Shown: positions 40,959-49,161 of the stretch, piece after piece
Numbering within the stretch: position 1 is the stretch's first letter
How the letters are laid out: every line of letters starts with the position of its first letter
Source: Armatimonadota bacterium
Lineage (GTDB): Bacteria; Armatimonadota; Fimbriimonadia; Fimbriimonadales; Fimbriimonadaceae
NCBI GenBank assembly: GCA_018268315.1
Contig: JAFDWU010000001.1
Coordinates: forward strand, 838,324 to 902,323
DNA: 64,000 bases
Direction of reading: 5' to 3'
Made by a program: the position numbers and the translations under genes
The notes under the pieces: model-generated
The model's input: the letters and a program-made list of their open reading frames with translations, nothing else
What the model was told of the DNA's origin: nothing
Databases searched by the model: none

Positions 40959-43900
40959 TTAAGTTTGACTGATTCGTACCGAGGCCTTTCGGTCCAGCTT
41001 GCCCCAGCCTTGGCGAACGCCCGCCAGCGCCATCAGCAGCGAGCGATAGATCACGGCGTACATAAGCTGGCGATAGAAGAAACGCTGCACCAGCAACGTC
41101 CACAATCCGCCACTCTTCAGGCGGTCCATCTTGAATGCGATCCAAGCGGTTAGATACTCGATGACGAAAAAGAGCCCGTACAGCTCCAGCACTTGGCGCA
41201 GATTGCTCGTGGCGGTTGCGTAGTTGTCGTACTCGCTGGGATGGTAGTGATGGGTGTACCAAGTGGAGGCAAAGCCCGCCACGCTTACGATCATCTGAAG
41301 GTCGATCAGCGGCGCAATCGCTTGGAACCCAATCTGGAACACCCAAAGGGCAGGTAATGCCAGCCGTCCAAAGTATCCGTGCTTCCCAACCGACCGTCGG
41401 TGCTTCCACAGGCATTGCAGGGTTCCATAAGCCCAGCGGAATCGCTGCTTGAAGAATGTCTTTACGGTATCAGGGGCTTCCGTGTGGGCCTTGGCGTCCG
41501 GCTCAGTTTCAAGGCGATACCCAGCTTCGCGTAATCGCCAAGTGAGGTCCATGTCTTCCGCTAGCGTATCGCTGGAGTAACCACCCACCGCCAGCACGGC
41601 TTCCCTGCGCCATGCCCCAATCGCGCCCGGCACGACTGTGATCGCATTCAAGAGCGCATAGGCTCGCCGGTCAAGGTTCTGGCTCGCGGTGTACTCAATG
41701 TGCTGCCACAAAGTGAGCAAGTTATGCACATTGCCGACCAGCACGTTTCCCGCCACCGAAGCAATCTGGGGGTCATTAAAGTGCGAAGCCATCAAGCCAA
41801 CGGCATCCGGGTTTAGCTGGGTGTCCGCGTCGATGCAGACCACCACATCCGCATCCGTCTCCTTGAGAGCGCGATTTAGCGCCGCTGCCTTGCCGGCATT
41901 CTCCTGATGGATAACCAGCACCCGCGGTTCTGCGGCAAACGCCTCACTCAGCACGCGAAGGGTCTCATCCTTGCTGCCATCGTCTACCACGACAACTTGG
42001 TGAACGGGAAATGTGGAAGCCAAGATGGACTGCACCGTGGCAACGATCACCTTCTCTTCGTTATAGGCGGCAATCAGGGCCGAAACCTTGCCTTCAAATG
42101 GCTCACGAACCGTGTCTTTGCGACGCCACTCATGGAGTGCCGCCAACGGCACAATGAGACCGATGCGAGCGATACCAAGTCCGATTGCGAACACAAACAA
42201 CACCGCCAGGAGAGCATCCGCATTGAACACAAAATCGAACACCAAACGGTCGAGCCCTACGAGCAACACATCCTTGCGCGAGAGCAAGGGCATCACCCTG
42301 TCGCGATCCACCCCGACAAGTTCGGAAACCCCGACGAACCGATAGCCTTGTGCTCGCAGCTGGGGGACAATGATGTCCAAGACCTGTAGCGTTCGCGAAC
42401 GATCCTCGCCACCGCCATCGTGTAGCAGGATGACGTTCCCCTCTCCCCTTGCAACCTCCTGCATCACGATGCGCGCCATCAGCTCTGGGCTGCGCTCGTG
42501 GACTCTGCCTGCATCATCTTGATACTCCAGCAGCCAGTCCTGAGGATCAATGAGTTCACCAATGGTTAGGTAGCCAAGGCGAGCGGCAATCCGCACCGGC
42601 TCGACTTCCATAGGGCTTGTTGGCTCGGCATCGGCGTTGTAGGGCGGCCGGAAGAGGATCGTGCTGCGGCCAAGAATCGCTTGGATCGCTCGCTGAGACG
42701 TGTTAATTTCAAGTTCAGCGCGATCCGGCGAAATGAGCCCAAGGTTTGGATGGGAAAATGTGTGGCTTCCCACTTCATGGCCCTCCGCAACCATCCGTCT
42801 TACAAGTTCCGGCGACTGCTCGGCGTTCTTGCCAATGACGAAGAACGTGGCGGGGACGTCCAACTCCTTCAGTTTGTCCAGAATCGGTGCGGTGTAGGTT
42901 CCATCGGGGCCATCGTCGAAGGTCAGCGCGACGGTCTTGGGTTTGTAACCTGACCTCTTTATGACGATTGGCGAAGGAAAGACTGAGTACGACTCATCCA
43001 CTATCTCGCCATCGGTATCCACCTCGAGCGACCGCGTACCAGGCGCGGGATTCTGGGCGACTTCCATCACCTCGCCCTTGCCAGAAAAGTCGACTTCGTA
43101 AGGATAAGTCACTCGCTGCAAGACCGTCGCCGAGGGAATCTTGCCCAGTTTGTTGCGGTCATAGAACAGCCACATTGAGGGATCTTCCGAGCCCAATGCC
43201 CAAAGCGCGGTACCGCGAATGCCCGACGCCCAGCCAAGCCGCCACTGGTTGTAGGCAGAAGCCGCATCGGTCATCCAGACCTGATGGTTCACGCCCTGAT
43301 CGTCGTCGTACTCGAAATGAGGGTTGAGGGTCTCGGCGTCAAAGTCGATGACATCCTGAGGCGGCTCGCTATCGCGATATCCCTTTGCCGCGGCAATCGC
43401 TTCCTGGTAGGTGAGAGATTCGGCAGTTTTGGCGCCCTTCGCCCAATCGTAGCTGTAGTTGGCGATGCCCATCACCAGCTTGTGTTCAGGTATCTGCTGC
43501 TTCGCATCTTCCAGGTTTTGCTCAACCCAATCAATCGAGGCGATGGGACCCGGTTCATCCTCTTGGGCATGCTGGTCGTACAGCATCAGAGTCACCCAGT
43601 TGCACGCCTCCGCGATAGCTTTAAATGGCAGGGGGCTATCGGTTAGTTCCAGGGCCGCCGTCAGTCCAAGGTTCGAGCCGGTAAATTCCTTTTGAATCAC
43701 GCCAAGAAAGCTAGGAAGCACGGCGGCATCCTCTTTGTGGAGGTTCTCAAAGTCAATTTGAATTCCCTGGTAACGGTTCCTCAACAGCCATGTTCGCAGG
43801 TCCGACGCAATCTTTTTTTGAAGCTCCGGGTTTGACAGCAACTTGTGCGCCCGCTCAGGGTCAAACGCGCCCATCGACGCGTTATTGAGGATTGGCACGA

Positions 43901-44408
43901 TCCGAATCCCGTTCGCCCTAGCGATTTGGATTACTTCCACGTTATGGGGCGTCACCTCAGGGTCAAAGTCGCTCTGATCCAGTTCTCTTCCATCTGGCGA
44001 TAGGTGCAGCCACTCCGGGAGCAAATCGGTGATCTTGGAAGCGTTGGCCTCCAGCGAATGGAGCCCGGTTTCCTGCCAGGGCGCGTAATAAGCGGCAACA
44101 ATGGGTTCCCCTCGAGCACGAAGTGCAGTAGGGGGCTTCTCAGCGGCAATACGCTCCGCAAGCTGCGCTTTGGATTTTGCCAGCAGCACCTGCGCCTTTT
44201 CACTGAGCTTGCTTTGGGTGGTGGGAATAAAGCTGCGCCGCTTCGCTTCGGCATTTACACCCGGCAGCTGGGGAAGGAGCGGGGGAATGAGCACGCTTAC
44301 GGTGAACCCCGCGCCTAGTACCGCCGAGACGGCGATTGCCGCAAGAACACCCCTTGATAGGAGCTTCTGACGACGCCCTTTGGGGTCAAAGAAGATGGGT
44401 TTGCTCAC
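40959..44408 (-). CDS. GH18-like / polysaccharide deacetylase / family 2 glycosyltransferase fusion
   Basis: A 1149-residue membrane protein with three enzyme modules. Residues 20-45: membrane anchor. Residues 100-425: GH18-type barrel, with catalytic-site RYQGIQIDFEN (D219, E221) and AYYAPWQE. Residues 490-700: NodB deacetylase with VALTFDDGPDG (D498, D499), SHTFSHP (H549, H553), FRPPYNAD and VILLHDGGGED. Residues 712-755: membrane segments. Residues 775-1010: GT2 with SALIAAYNEE, VVVDDGSKDE, CIDADTQLN, EDMDLTWRLREAGY and QRFRWAYGTLQ, followed by more membrane segments. This is PgaB- and PgaC-like chemistry in one chain, so it probably makes and trims a beta-1,4/1,6 N-acetylglucosamine-type polymer. 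GTG start, with TAATTA six bases upstream. Confidence 0.9.
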   Translation of the reverse strand: MSKPIFFDPKGRRQKLLSRGVLAAIAVSAVLGAGFTVSVLIPPLLPQLPGVNAEAKRRSFIPTTQSKLSEKAQVLLAKSKAQLAERIAAEKPPTALRARGEPIVAAYYAPWQETGLHSLEANASKITDLLPEWLHLSPDGRELDQSDFDPEVTPHNVEVIQIARANGIRIVPILNNASMGAFDPERAHKLLSNPELQKKIASDLRTWLLRNRYQGIQIDFENLHKEDAAVLPSFLGVIQKEFTGSNLGLTAALELTDSPLPFKAIAEACNWVTLMLYDQHAQEDEPGPIASIDWVEQNLEDAKQQIPEHKLVMGIANYSYDWAKGAKTAESLTYQEAIAAAKGYRDSEPPQDVIDFDAETLNPHFEYDDDQGVNHQVWMTDAASAYNQWRLGWASGIRGTALWALGSEDPSMWLFYDRNKLGKIPSATVLQRVTYPYEVDFSGKGEVMEVAQNPAPGTRSLEVDTDGEIVDESYSVFPSPIVIKRSGYKPKTVALTFDDGPDGTYTAPILDKLKELDVPATFFVIGKNAEQSPELVRRMVAEGHEVGSHTFSHPNLGLISPDRAELEINTSQRAIQAILGRSTILFRPPYNADAEPTSPMEVEPVRIAARLGYLTIGELIDPQDWLLEYQDDAGRVHERSPELMARIVMQEVARGEGNVILLHDGGGEDRSRTLQVLDIIVPQLRAQGYRFVGVSELVGVDRDRVMPLLSRKDVLLVGLDRLVFDFVFNADALLAVLFVFAIGLGIARIGLIVPLAALHEWRRKDTVREPFEGKVSALIAAYNEEKVIVATVQSILASTFPVHQVVVVDDGSKDETLRVLSEAFAAEPRVLVIHQENAGKAAALNRALKETDADVVVCIDADTQLNPDAVGLMASHFNDPQIASVAGNVLVGNVHNLLTLWQHIEYTASQNLDRRAYALLNAITVVPGAIGAWRREAVLAVGGYSSDTLAEDMDLTWRLREAGYRLETEPDAKAHTEAPDTVKTFFKQRFRWAYGTLQCLWKHRRSVGKHGYFGRLALPALWVFQIGFQAIAPLIDLQMIVSVAGFASTWYTHHYHPSEYDNYATATSNLRQVLELYGLFFVIEYLTAWIAFKMDRLKSGGLWTLLVQRFFYRQLMYAVIYRSLLMALAGVRQGWGKLDRKASVRISQT

Positions 44409-44476
44409 GGCTCGTAATTAGCCAACAAGACGAATGTTGCCTAAGTGCCGGTTCCAGCGCGGAAGACCTAGCGCGA

Positions 44477-44716
44477 TCAGTCCTTGATCATGTTGCCGAC
44501 GATGTCCAAGACCACCATCATGCCCATGAAGCTGAGGCCGGTGTACAGGGTTACTTTGGAAATGAGATCGTCAATACTTGCCTTGCCTTTGAAGGTGGTT
44601 CGAATGGCTCCGCCACCACTCATCGCATCACCCTTTCCGGTGAAGTACACGAGGGCGACAAACATCAGCGCGATAATTACCGCGGCGCCTAACAGGATGT
44701 TGTAGAAGATCTTCAA
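44477..44716 (-). CDS. secG: Protein translocase subunit SecG
   Basis: A 79-residue protein with two membrane segments (YNILLGAAVIIALMFVALVY and TLYTGLSFMGMMVVLDIVG) and the SecG core between them (GDAMSGGGAIRTTFKGKAS), where G-G-x-x-x-x-x-F-x-x-K-G is the family pattern. It joins SecY and SecE in the Sec channel. TTG start with TATCCT eleven bases upstream on this strand. It stands alone between the CBS-DUF1385 gene and the GH18-GT2 gene. Confidence 0.88.
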   Translation of the reverse strand: MKIFYNILLGAAVIIALMFVALVYFTGKGDAMSGGGAIRTTFKGKASIDDLISKVTLYTGLSFMGMMVVLDIVGNMIKD

Positions 44717-44768
44717 GGCAGTCAGAGAGGATACCTCAAGGGAGTCTGCAGGCAGGACTTAAGGCGCT

Positions 44769-45923
44769 TTACGAGACATCGATGAACGGGAGATGAAGCC
44801 AAGTTGCCAGCAGGTAGAAGACGAACCCAGCTGCTGTCGAGCCGATCAGCACATGGATCATCCCACTGTTCCACAGCCTCGCGATCGGCGAAACGTGAAT
44901 GCGACGAGCAACCCTCGAGCGACTAATCAGCTCATCGGCAGCCTTGATTCCATTCTGAATTTGGCGCGACGTTGGTCGCTTAGTGGTCACGAACTGTTGC
45001 GCCATTGCCCCTAACGGACGCCAGGTGAACAGGGTGAACAAGATTGCGATCATGATATCGGCATCATTTGCCTTCTCGATGTGCCCACTGAGTTGGGTTG
45101 CAATCCAACTTACCGGCTCCAGGCTGAAAGCGATTGCGAAGAAGATGCTGACCGCCACCGCCAGGTTGGTGCCGCAGCGCGGATGAACGCGGGGCATGCG
45201 CCGCACCGATTCAACGGTAAGCGGCTGCCCGCGCTCCACCGCATGGACAACCATATGCTCCGCGGCGTGGGTTCCTGAGAGCGGCATAAGCTGGAAACTG
45301 ATGGCAAAAAGCGCAACGGAGACCAGATTGGAAATTGCATTGACTGCGCCTTCCTTCGCACCTTGGTGCATTGCAAGCTGGGCGGCTTGATCGCCAAGAA
45401 TTGAGCACACGAGCAGAACGCTGGCCAGGGTTGCCCCGGTGGCTATCAAAGCGAGTTTGCTGGCGCCGCCGCTAGAGATTCCATCGGTCAAATACACGCC
45501 GAACGGGGTTGCCATGCCACCGATTAACTTTGGCGCCATGCGCTCTGGCGGCTTGGGCACGAGGTCGGCGGGAGTAATGACGCCAACATAGCGGCCATCA
45601 TCATCGGCGACGACCAACTGGGCAATGCCTTGATCCGCGAACTGTCTAAGCGCCTCAGCGCCGGAAACATAAGGGGCAATCCGAACCGCGGGAGAAGCGA
45701 TCGATTCCACCGGATCCTCTAAAGAGACCCCTTCCACGAGCGCCCTCAGAAACTCAGTTTGAGTTACAAGGCCAACAACCTCGTGAGATCCTTCGTGCAC
45801 CACTACCACGAAACCGGCAGCCCGCAACATCGGCGCCACGGTCGATAGCGTGTCGCCTCGCAGAGCCGGCTCGGCCTGCGCCATTAAGTAACCAACTGGT
45901 TCAGAAAGCGGATTCGGGTTCAT
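44769..45923 (-). CDS. CBS-domain plus DUF1385 membrane protein
   Basis: A 384-residue protein. Residues 8-125 form a pair of CBS domains (VVVHEGSHEVVGLVTQTEFL and LVVADDDGRYVGVITPADLV), which commonly bind adenine nucleotides. Residues 130-375 match the DUF1385 membrane family: LIGGMATPFGVYLTDG in the place of the usual GGQAVxEGVMMR, then SGTHAAEHMVVHAVERGQPL and MPRVHPRCGTNLAVAVSI, the two strongly conserved H/E and HPRCGT marks. DUF1385 proteins have no settled function, though a metal-dependent role has been proposed. A CBS sensor fused to it suggests control by energy status. Not in an obvious operon. Confidence 0.82.
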   Translation of the reverse strand: MNPNPLSEPVGYLMAQAEPALRGDTLSTVAPMLRAAGFVVVVHEGSHEVVGLVTQTEFLRALVEGVSLEDPVESIASPAVRIAPYVSGAEALRQFADQGIAQLVVADDDGRYVGVITPADLVPKPPERMAPKLIGGMATPFGVYLTDGISSGGASKLALIATGATLASVLLVCSILGDQAAQLAMHQGAKEGAVNAISNLVSVALFAISFQLMPLSGTHAAEHMVVHAVERGQPLTVESVRRMPRVHPRCGTNLAVAVSIFFAIAFSLEPVSWIATQLSGHIEKANDADIMIAILFTLFTWRPLGAMAQQFVTTKRPTSRQIQNGIKAADELISRSRVARRIHVSPIARLWNSGMIHVLIGSTAAGFVFYLLATWLHLPFIDVS

Positions 45924-46047
45924 TCAAAGAGTGAGCGATTGCTATTCTAACTTACGCCCGCACTACAAAGATTGGCTGCAAGAGACAAAACACGAAGGGC
46001 GGGTCGGCCCGAAAGCCTCCCGCCCTCCAACTTCTGACAAACGACTC

Positions 46048-46182
46048 TTACTTCTTGTCTGCGCCTGCCGTATCAGCTGCAGGCTTCTTAGTATCCGCAG
46101 CTGCATCGCCGCCGCTGCCGCAGCCGGCGAGAACAACTCCAAGAGTCGCAAGTGCTAGGAAAATCGTGATGGTTTTTTTCAA
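46048..46182 (-). CDS. Very small lipoprotein (44 residues)
   Basis: A 44-residue lipoprotein starting at a TTG: signal LKKTITIFLALATLGVVLAGC with lipobox VLAGC, then an Asp/Ala/Lys/Thr-rich tail of about 23 residues with no structure. GGAGGTG lies ten bases before the TTG and decides the start. It resembles the lipid-anchored short tails often called entericidin-like or small stress lipoproteins, but no family can be named. A good promoter is seen upstream (46247-46275). Confidence 0.75.
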   Translation of the reverse strand: MKKTITIFLALATLGVVLAGCGSGGDAAADTKKPAADTAGADKK

Positions 46183-46246
46183 GTTTAGTACACCTCCAAT
46201 GTTGGACCGGCCTGTCGACCGTGGACCGCAAGCGATCTTGCGATCA

Positions 46247-46275
46247 ATTATAGATGACGCATTTGTTCTGCGCAA
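46247..46275 (-). promoter_or_regulatory. Promoter of the small lipoprotein gene
   Basis: On the minus strand TTGCGC (46270-46275) is followed by 17 bases and a perfect TATAAT (46247-46252), a housekeeping sigma type promoter. The predicted leader of nearly 60 bases begins with a hairpin CGCAAG-ATCG-CTTGCG (46227-46242), then reaches the GGAGGTG ribosome site. Confidence 0.75.
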
Positions 46276-46387
46276 TCGTTTCGACCACTTTTTGCCTTAA
46301 GGCTACAAAAATGAGCAATTTGGTCTAGAAATTCAGCCTTACCTCACCAAGATTGCGATGGGAACTAGGCCTTGCGCCGAAACGTTC

Positions 46388-46393
46388 TATAAT
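46388..46393 (+). promoter_or_regulatory. -10 box TATAAT of ssrA
   Basis: A perfect TATAAT lies 12 bases before the mature 5' end of tmRNA at 46406. A few bases of 5' leader would be removed by RNase P. No clear -35 hexamer at 17 bases. Confidence 0.6.
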
Positions 46394-46405
46394 ATGTAGA
46401 TTCAA

Positions 46406-46757
46406 GGGGGCGACAGAGTTCGACAGAGCTGGTTCGGCCTAGAATTGCGAGTCGAGGCGCCGTTGGCCTCGTAAAAAGCGGCAACAAAGTAACTGCGGAA
46501 AATCAGTACGCATACGCAGCCTAAGCGCTGTGGGTCCGTTCTCTCCTAGCCGGTTGGAGGGAGTACGGGTCTAAAAAAATCCGGATCGCGTAAGCGCTCT
46601 TCTGTTCGTAGAACGCCTCGCTAAAATAATCGAACTGGACGTCCGCCCAGGTTAGCCCTGACAGAGGACGGCGTCGAGAAAAGTAGAGAGGGAGACACTC
46701 GTGGTAGTTCGGGTACGATAGTTTTGGAAGAGGGTTTAATTCCCTCCGCCTCCACCA
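46406..46757 (+). ncRNA. ssrA: tmRNA (transfer-messenger RNA)
   Basis: The RNA begins GGGGGCGACAGAGTTCGAC and ends with a T-arm-like GGTTTAATTCCCTCC and CGCCTCCACCA. The first seven bases GGGGGCG pair with CGCCTCC at the 3' end (one G-T pair), the discriminator is A, and CCA is encoded. The tag frame starts at GCG 46495 and ends at TAA 46522-46524, spelling AENQYAYAA. With SmpB this RNA frees stalled ribosomes and tags the peptide for proteolysis. Length is about 352 bases, normal for a one-piece tmRNA. Confidence 0.96.
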
Positions 46758-46794
46758 AATCCCTTAATTCGCCCTGATAGGGCTTTGCCCGAAG

Positions 46795-46800
46795 TATCAT
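46795..46800 (+). promoter_or_regulatory. -10-like TATCAT box, leaderless promoter
   Basis: TATCAT ends six bases before the ATG at 46807. There is no ribosome site in the six-base gap CTGGCT, so a leaderless message is likely. Confidence 0.5.
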
Positions 46801-46806
46801 CTGGCT

Positions 46807-47367
46807 ATGCCGGATGAAATCGAGGTCGAAACTAAAGAGCTTCAGGAAGCTATTCGAGAGGTCCACGACGAGGCCGCTGAACTCAAAGAAGGCTCCACGT
46901 GGCTCAAGTACATCGGAATTAGCACCGCCATTCTTGCCGTCTTTGCCGCCATCGGCGCGCTCCAGGCGGGACACATTGCCAATGAGGCAATGGTCAGCCG
47001 AATGGAAAGTGTCGACCTTTGGAACGAGTACCAGGCGAAGCGCATCAAGGCCACGATGTATATGCTGCAGGTGAACGATATCAAAGACCGCGCCGCCTCT
47101 AGCCCTTACATGGATGGCTATGAGAAGAAGCGCGTCGAGGAAGAGTCCGACGCCAATGACATCAAGCCGAAAGCTGAGCGCCTAGCAAAGGACTCGGAAC
47201 ACCTCATGCGCACCCACGGTCTGTTTGCGATGGCGGTAACGATGACGCAGATTGCAGTAGCCGGGGGCGCGATTGCCGCACTCACACGGATGAAGAGCAT
47301 CTGGATTGGCGGCATGCTGCTTGGGCTCATCGGCATCGGCATGATTTTGATGGGTATGTTTTCCTGA
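46807..47367 (+). CDS. DUF4337 membrane protein
   Basis: A 186-residue protein matching the DUF4337 layout: acidic N-terminus (MPDEIEVETKELQEAIREVHDEA, quoted in part), a membrane segment (YIGISTAILAVFAAIGALQ), a middle helix with the marks SVDLWNEYQAKRIKATMY and KDSEHLMRTHGLFAMAVT, and two closing membrane segments. DUF4337 has no known role. It stands between ssrA and the Asp-box triplet with its own promoter. Confidence 0.85.
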   Translation: MPDEIEVETKELQEAIREVHDEAAELKEGSTWLKYIGISTAILAVFAAIGALQAGHIANEAMVSRMESVDLWNEYQAKRIKATMYMLQVNDIKDRAASSPYMDGYEKKRVEEESDANDIKPKAERLAKDSEHLMRTHGLFAMAVTMTQIAVAGGAIAALTRMKSIWIGGMLLGLIGIGMILMGMFS

Positions 47368-47435
47368 CACCGAACCCGCAAATTTAACAGCCTTAGCTAC
47401 CACTGTTTAGGTTATCCTGAAGATAGGGATCCTAA

Positions 47436-48911
47436 ATGAAATCTAAGCTATTTATACTTGCGGGCGTCCTTGCCCTTTCTTCGATTGCTTTCTCGCAGGA
47501 AAAGGAGCACGTGCAGCGTGGTCCCGTTCATGAAGAGGAAAACGTCCAACCGCTTTTCAAGTTGCCCTACGCCACCGCAGTGGGCCAGCCCGCGCTTACG
47601 GTGACCTACGGCAACTTCACCGCCTATCAGGTCAACGTAAATGCTGACCAACACGACATCGTCGGAGATGCCGCCAACGAGCCTTCGATTGCCGTCAATC
47701 CTCACAATCCGCTTGAAATGGCGATCGGCTGGAGGCAATTCGGCACGATTACCTCGGACTTTCGGCAAGGTGGGAACGCGTGGTCGAACGATGGTGGCCA
47801 TACCTGGCACAACATGCCTCCGCTCACAGATATCAACGGTCCTCAGTTCCGAAGCGACCCCGTTTTAACATTCGACAGTAACGGGCAGTTCTTCTATGAC
47901 AGCCTGATCATTCCGAACAACAACTTCATTTGCCAAGTTTGGAACTCCACGGATCATCAGAATTGGCTTGGCCCAGTCTATGCCTGGGGTGGCGACAAGT
48001 CTTGGATCGTTTCCGACAACATTCTGACGAGCGCAGGCAACGGCAACCTTTACCAGTGCTGGAGCGACTACGCAGGCACGGCGGGTGACAACACTTTCTC
48101 GCGATCGATCCCAAATGCGGCTGGGTTCCATGCAAGCTGGGAAACGCCGGTTCTACCGACGGGCGATCCGACATTTGGAACCGTAGACGTCGGCCCTGGT
48201 GGCGAAGTCTATGACGCGGGTATGCGCCCGGATCAGACGAATATGGTGATTACGCGGTCCGATGACGCGAAGAACAAGTTCTCGACCCCGGTTCACTTCG
48301 GCCCGAGTCACGATTTTGACATGGGCGGCATGCTGGTTACGACCAACATCAACCCGGTTGGCTTGGATGGACAGCTCTACTGCAAGGTGGCAGGCCCATT
48401 CTCGCCTTTCCACGGTACCGTTTACTGCCTTGCCTCGGTAGGCCTGTGGGATCAGTTCCGCAACGTTACCGATAACGTTCATGTAATGTTCGTGAAGTCG
48501 CCGGACGGCGGCCAGACATTCTCTCCGCCAGTGCGGGTTGATGCAGTCCCGCCATCGGGCCAGAACAACATCGCTTGGTTTGGAACGATGTCGGTCTCTC
48601 CTAATGGTCGAATTGACTGTGTTTACAACTCCACCGGTTACTCAAACGCTTTCGGTCCTTTGACAACGGTGACCCTGTACACCTTCTCGTTCGATAACGG
48701 AAACCACTGGGCGAATCCAATCCAGATAACTCCGGCGTGGAATCCCTCAATCGGCTGGCCAATCCAGCAGAAGATTGGCGACTACTACACGACCATTTCC
48801 GCACTGGACCACGTTGACCTGGCCTTCTCGGCTACATTCAGCGGCGGTCAGGATGTTTATTACATGCGGATCCCAGCCCCGCTTAGCCGCACCCCTCGAC
48901 AGGGCACCTAA
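47436..48911 (+). CDS. Secreted Asp-box (sialidase-like fold) protein, paralogue 1 of 3
   Basis: A 491-residue exported protein with signal MKSKLFILAGVLALSSIAFS. Three Asp boxes are seen (SNDGGHTW, SPDGGQTF, SFDNGNHW), typical of a six-bladed sialidase-like propeller, with the opening ANEPSIAVNPHNPLEMAIGW shared by many BNR proteins. No sialidase arginine triad is evident, so glycosidase activity is not claimed. It is the first of three tandem copies; it is nearer to copy 3 than to copy 2 (both end RIPAPLSRTPR). TATCCT and AGGGA lie upstream. Confidence 0.85.
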   Translation: MKSKLFILAGVLALSSIAFSQEKEHVQRGPVHEEENVQPLFKLPYATAVGQPALTVTYGNFTAYQVNVNADQHDIVGDAANEPSIAVNPHNPLEMAIGWRQFGTITSDFRQGGNAWSNDGGHTWHNMPPLTDINGPQFRSDPVLTFDSNGQFFYDSLIIPNNNFICQVWNSTDHQNWLGPVYAWGGDKSWIVSDNILTSAGNGNLYQCWSDYAGTAGDNTFSRSIPNAAGFHASWETPVLPTGDPTFGTVDVGPGGEVYDAGMRPDQTNMVITRSDDAKNKFSTPVHFGPSHDFDMGGMLVTTNINPVGLDGQLYCKVAGPFSPFHGTVYCLASVGLWDQFRNVTDNVHVMFVKSPDGGQTFSPPVRVDAVPPSGQNNIAWFGTMSVSPNGRIDCVYNSTGYSNAFGPLTTVTLYTFSFDNGNHWANPIQITPAWNPSIGWPIQQKIGDYYTTISALDHVDLAFSATFSGGQDVYYMRIPAPLSRTPRQGT

Positions 48912-48921
48912 GGCAAGCAGA

Positions 48922-48961
48922 TTGCAACCTATCGGGCCAGCAATAGCTCGGTAGGTTGCAA
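48922..48961 (+). terminator. Hairpin after Asp-box paralogue 1
   Basis: TTGCAACCTATCG pairs with CGGTAGGTTGCAA over 13 bases (one G-T pair) around a 14-base loop. A run of five T lies about 16 bases further, so it may be a weak intrinsic terminator or an mRNA-stabilising stem. A second small hairpin, ACCCGT-CTTA-ACGGGT, is at 48984-48999. Nothing else is seen in the 250-base gap to copy 2. Confidence 0.55.
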
Positions 48962-49161
48962 ACCCAGAATTCCCCTTTTTGCTACCCGTCTTAACGGGTT
49001 GGCATGTTAATCGCGCCCAACCGTGGCTCGCGCGAAGCCATGAGCGTTTCCTTCCAAGGCAAATTCGCATCTTAAAACATGTACTGACGTTTTGAAGAAC
49101 CCGCAAAACTACCAGCCTTACGCGGGTCCAAAGTTCACGTCATGCAGTTGGGAACGAATCC

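Noticed and set aside
46621-46974. Minus-strand frame across the 3' half of ssrA and the start of the DUF4337 gene
   Set aside because: Overlaps a certain tmRNA and a real gene; not coding.
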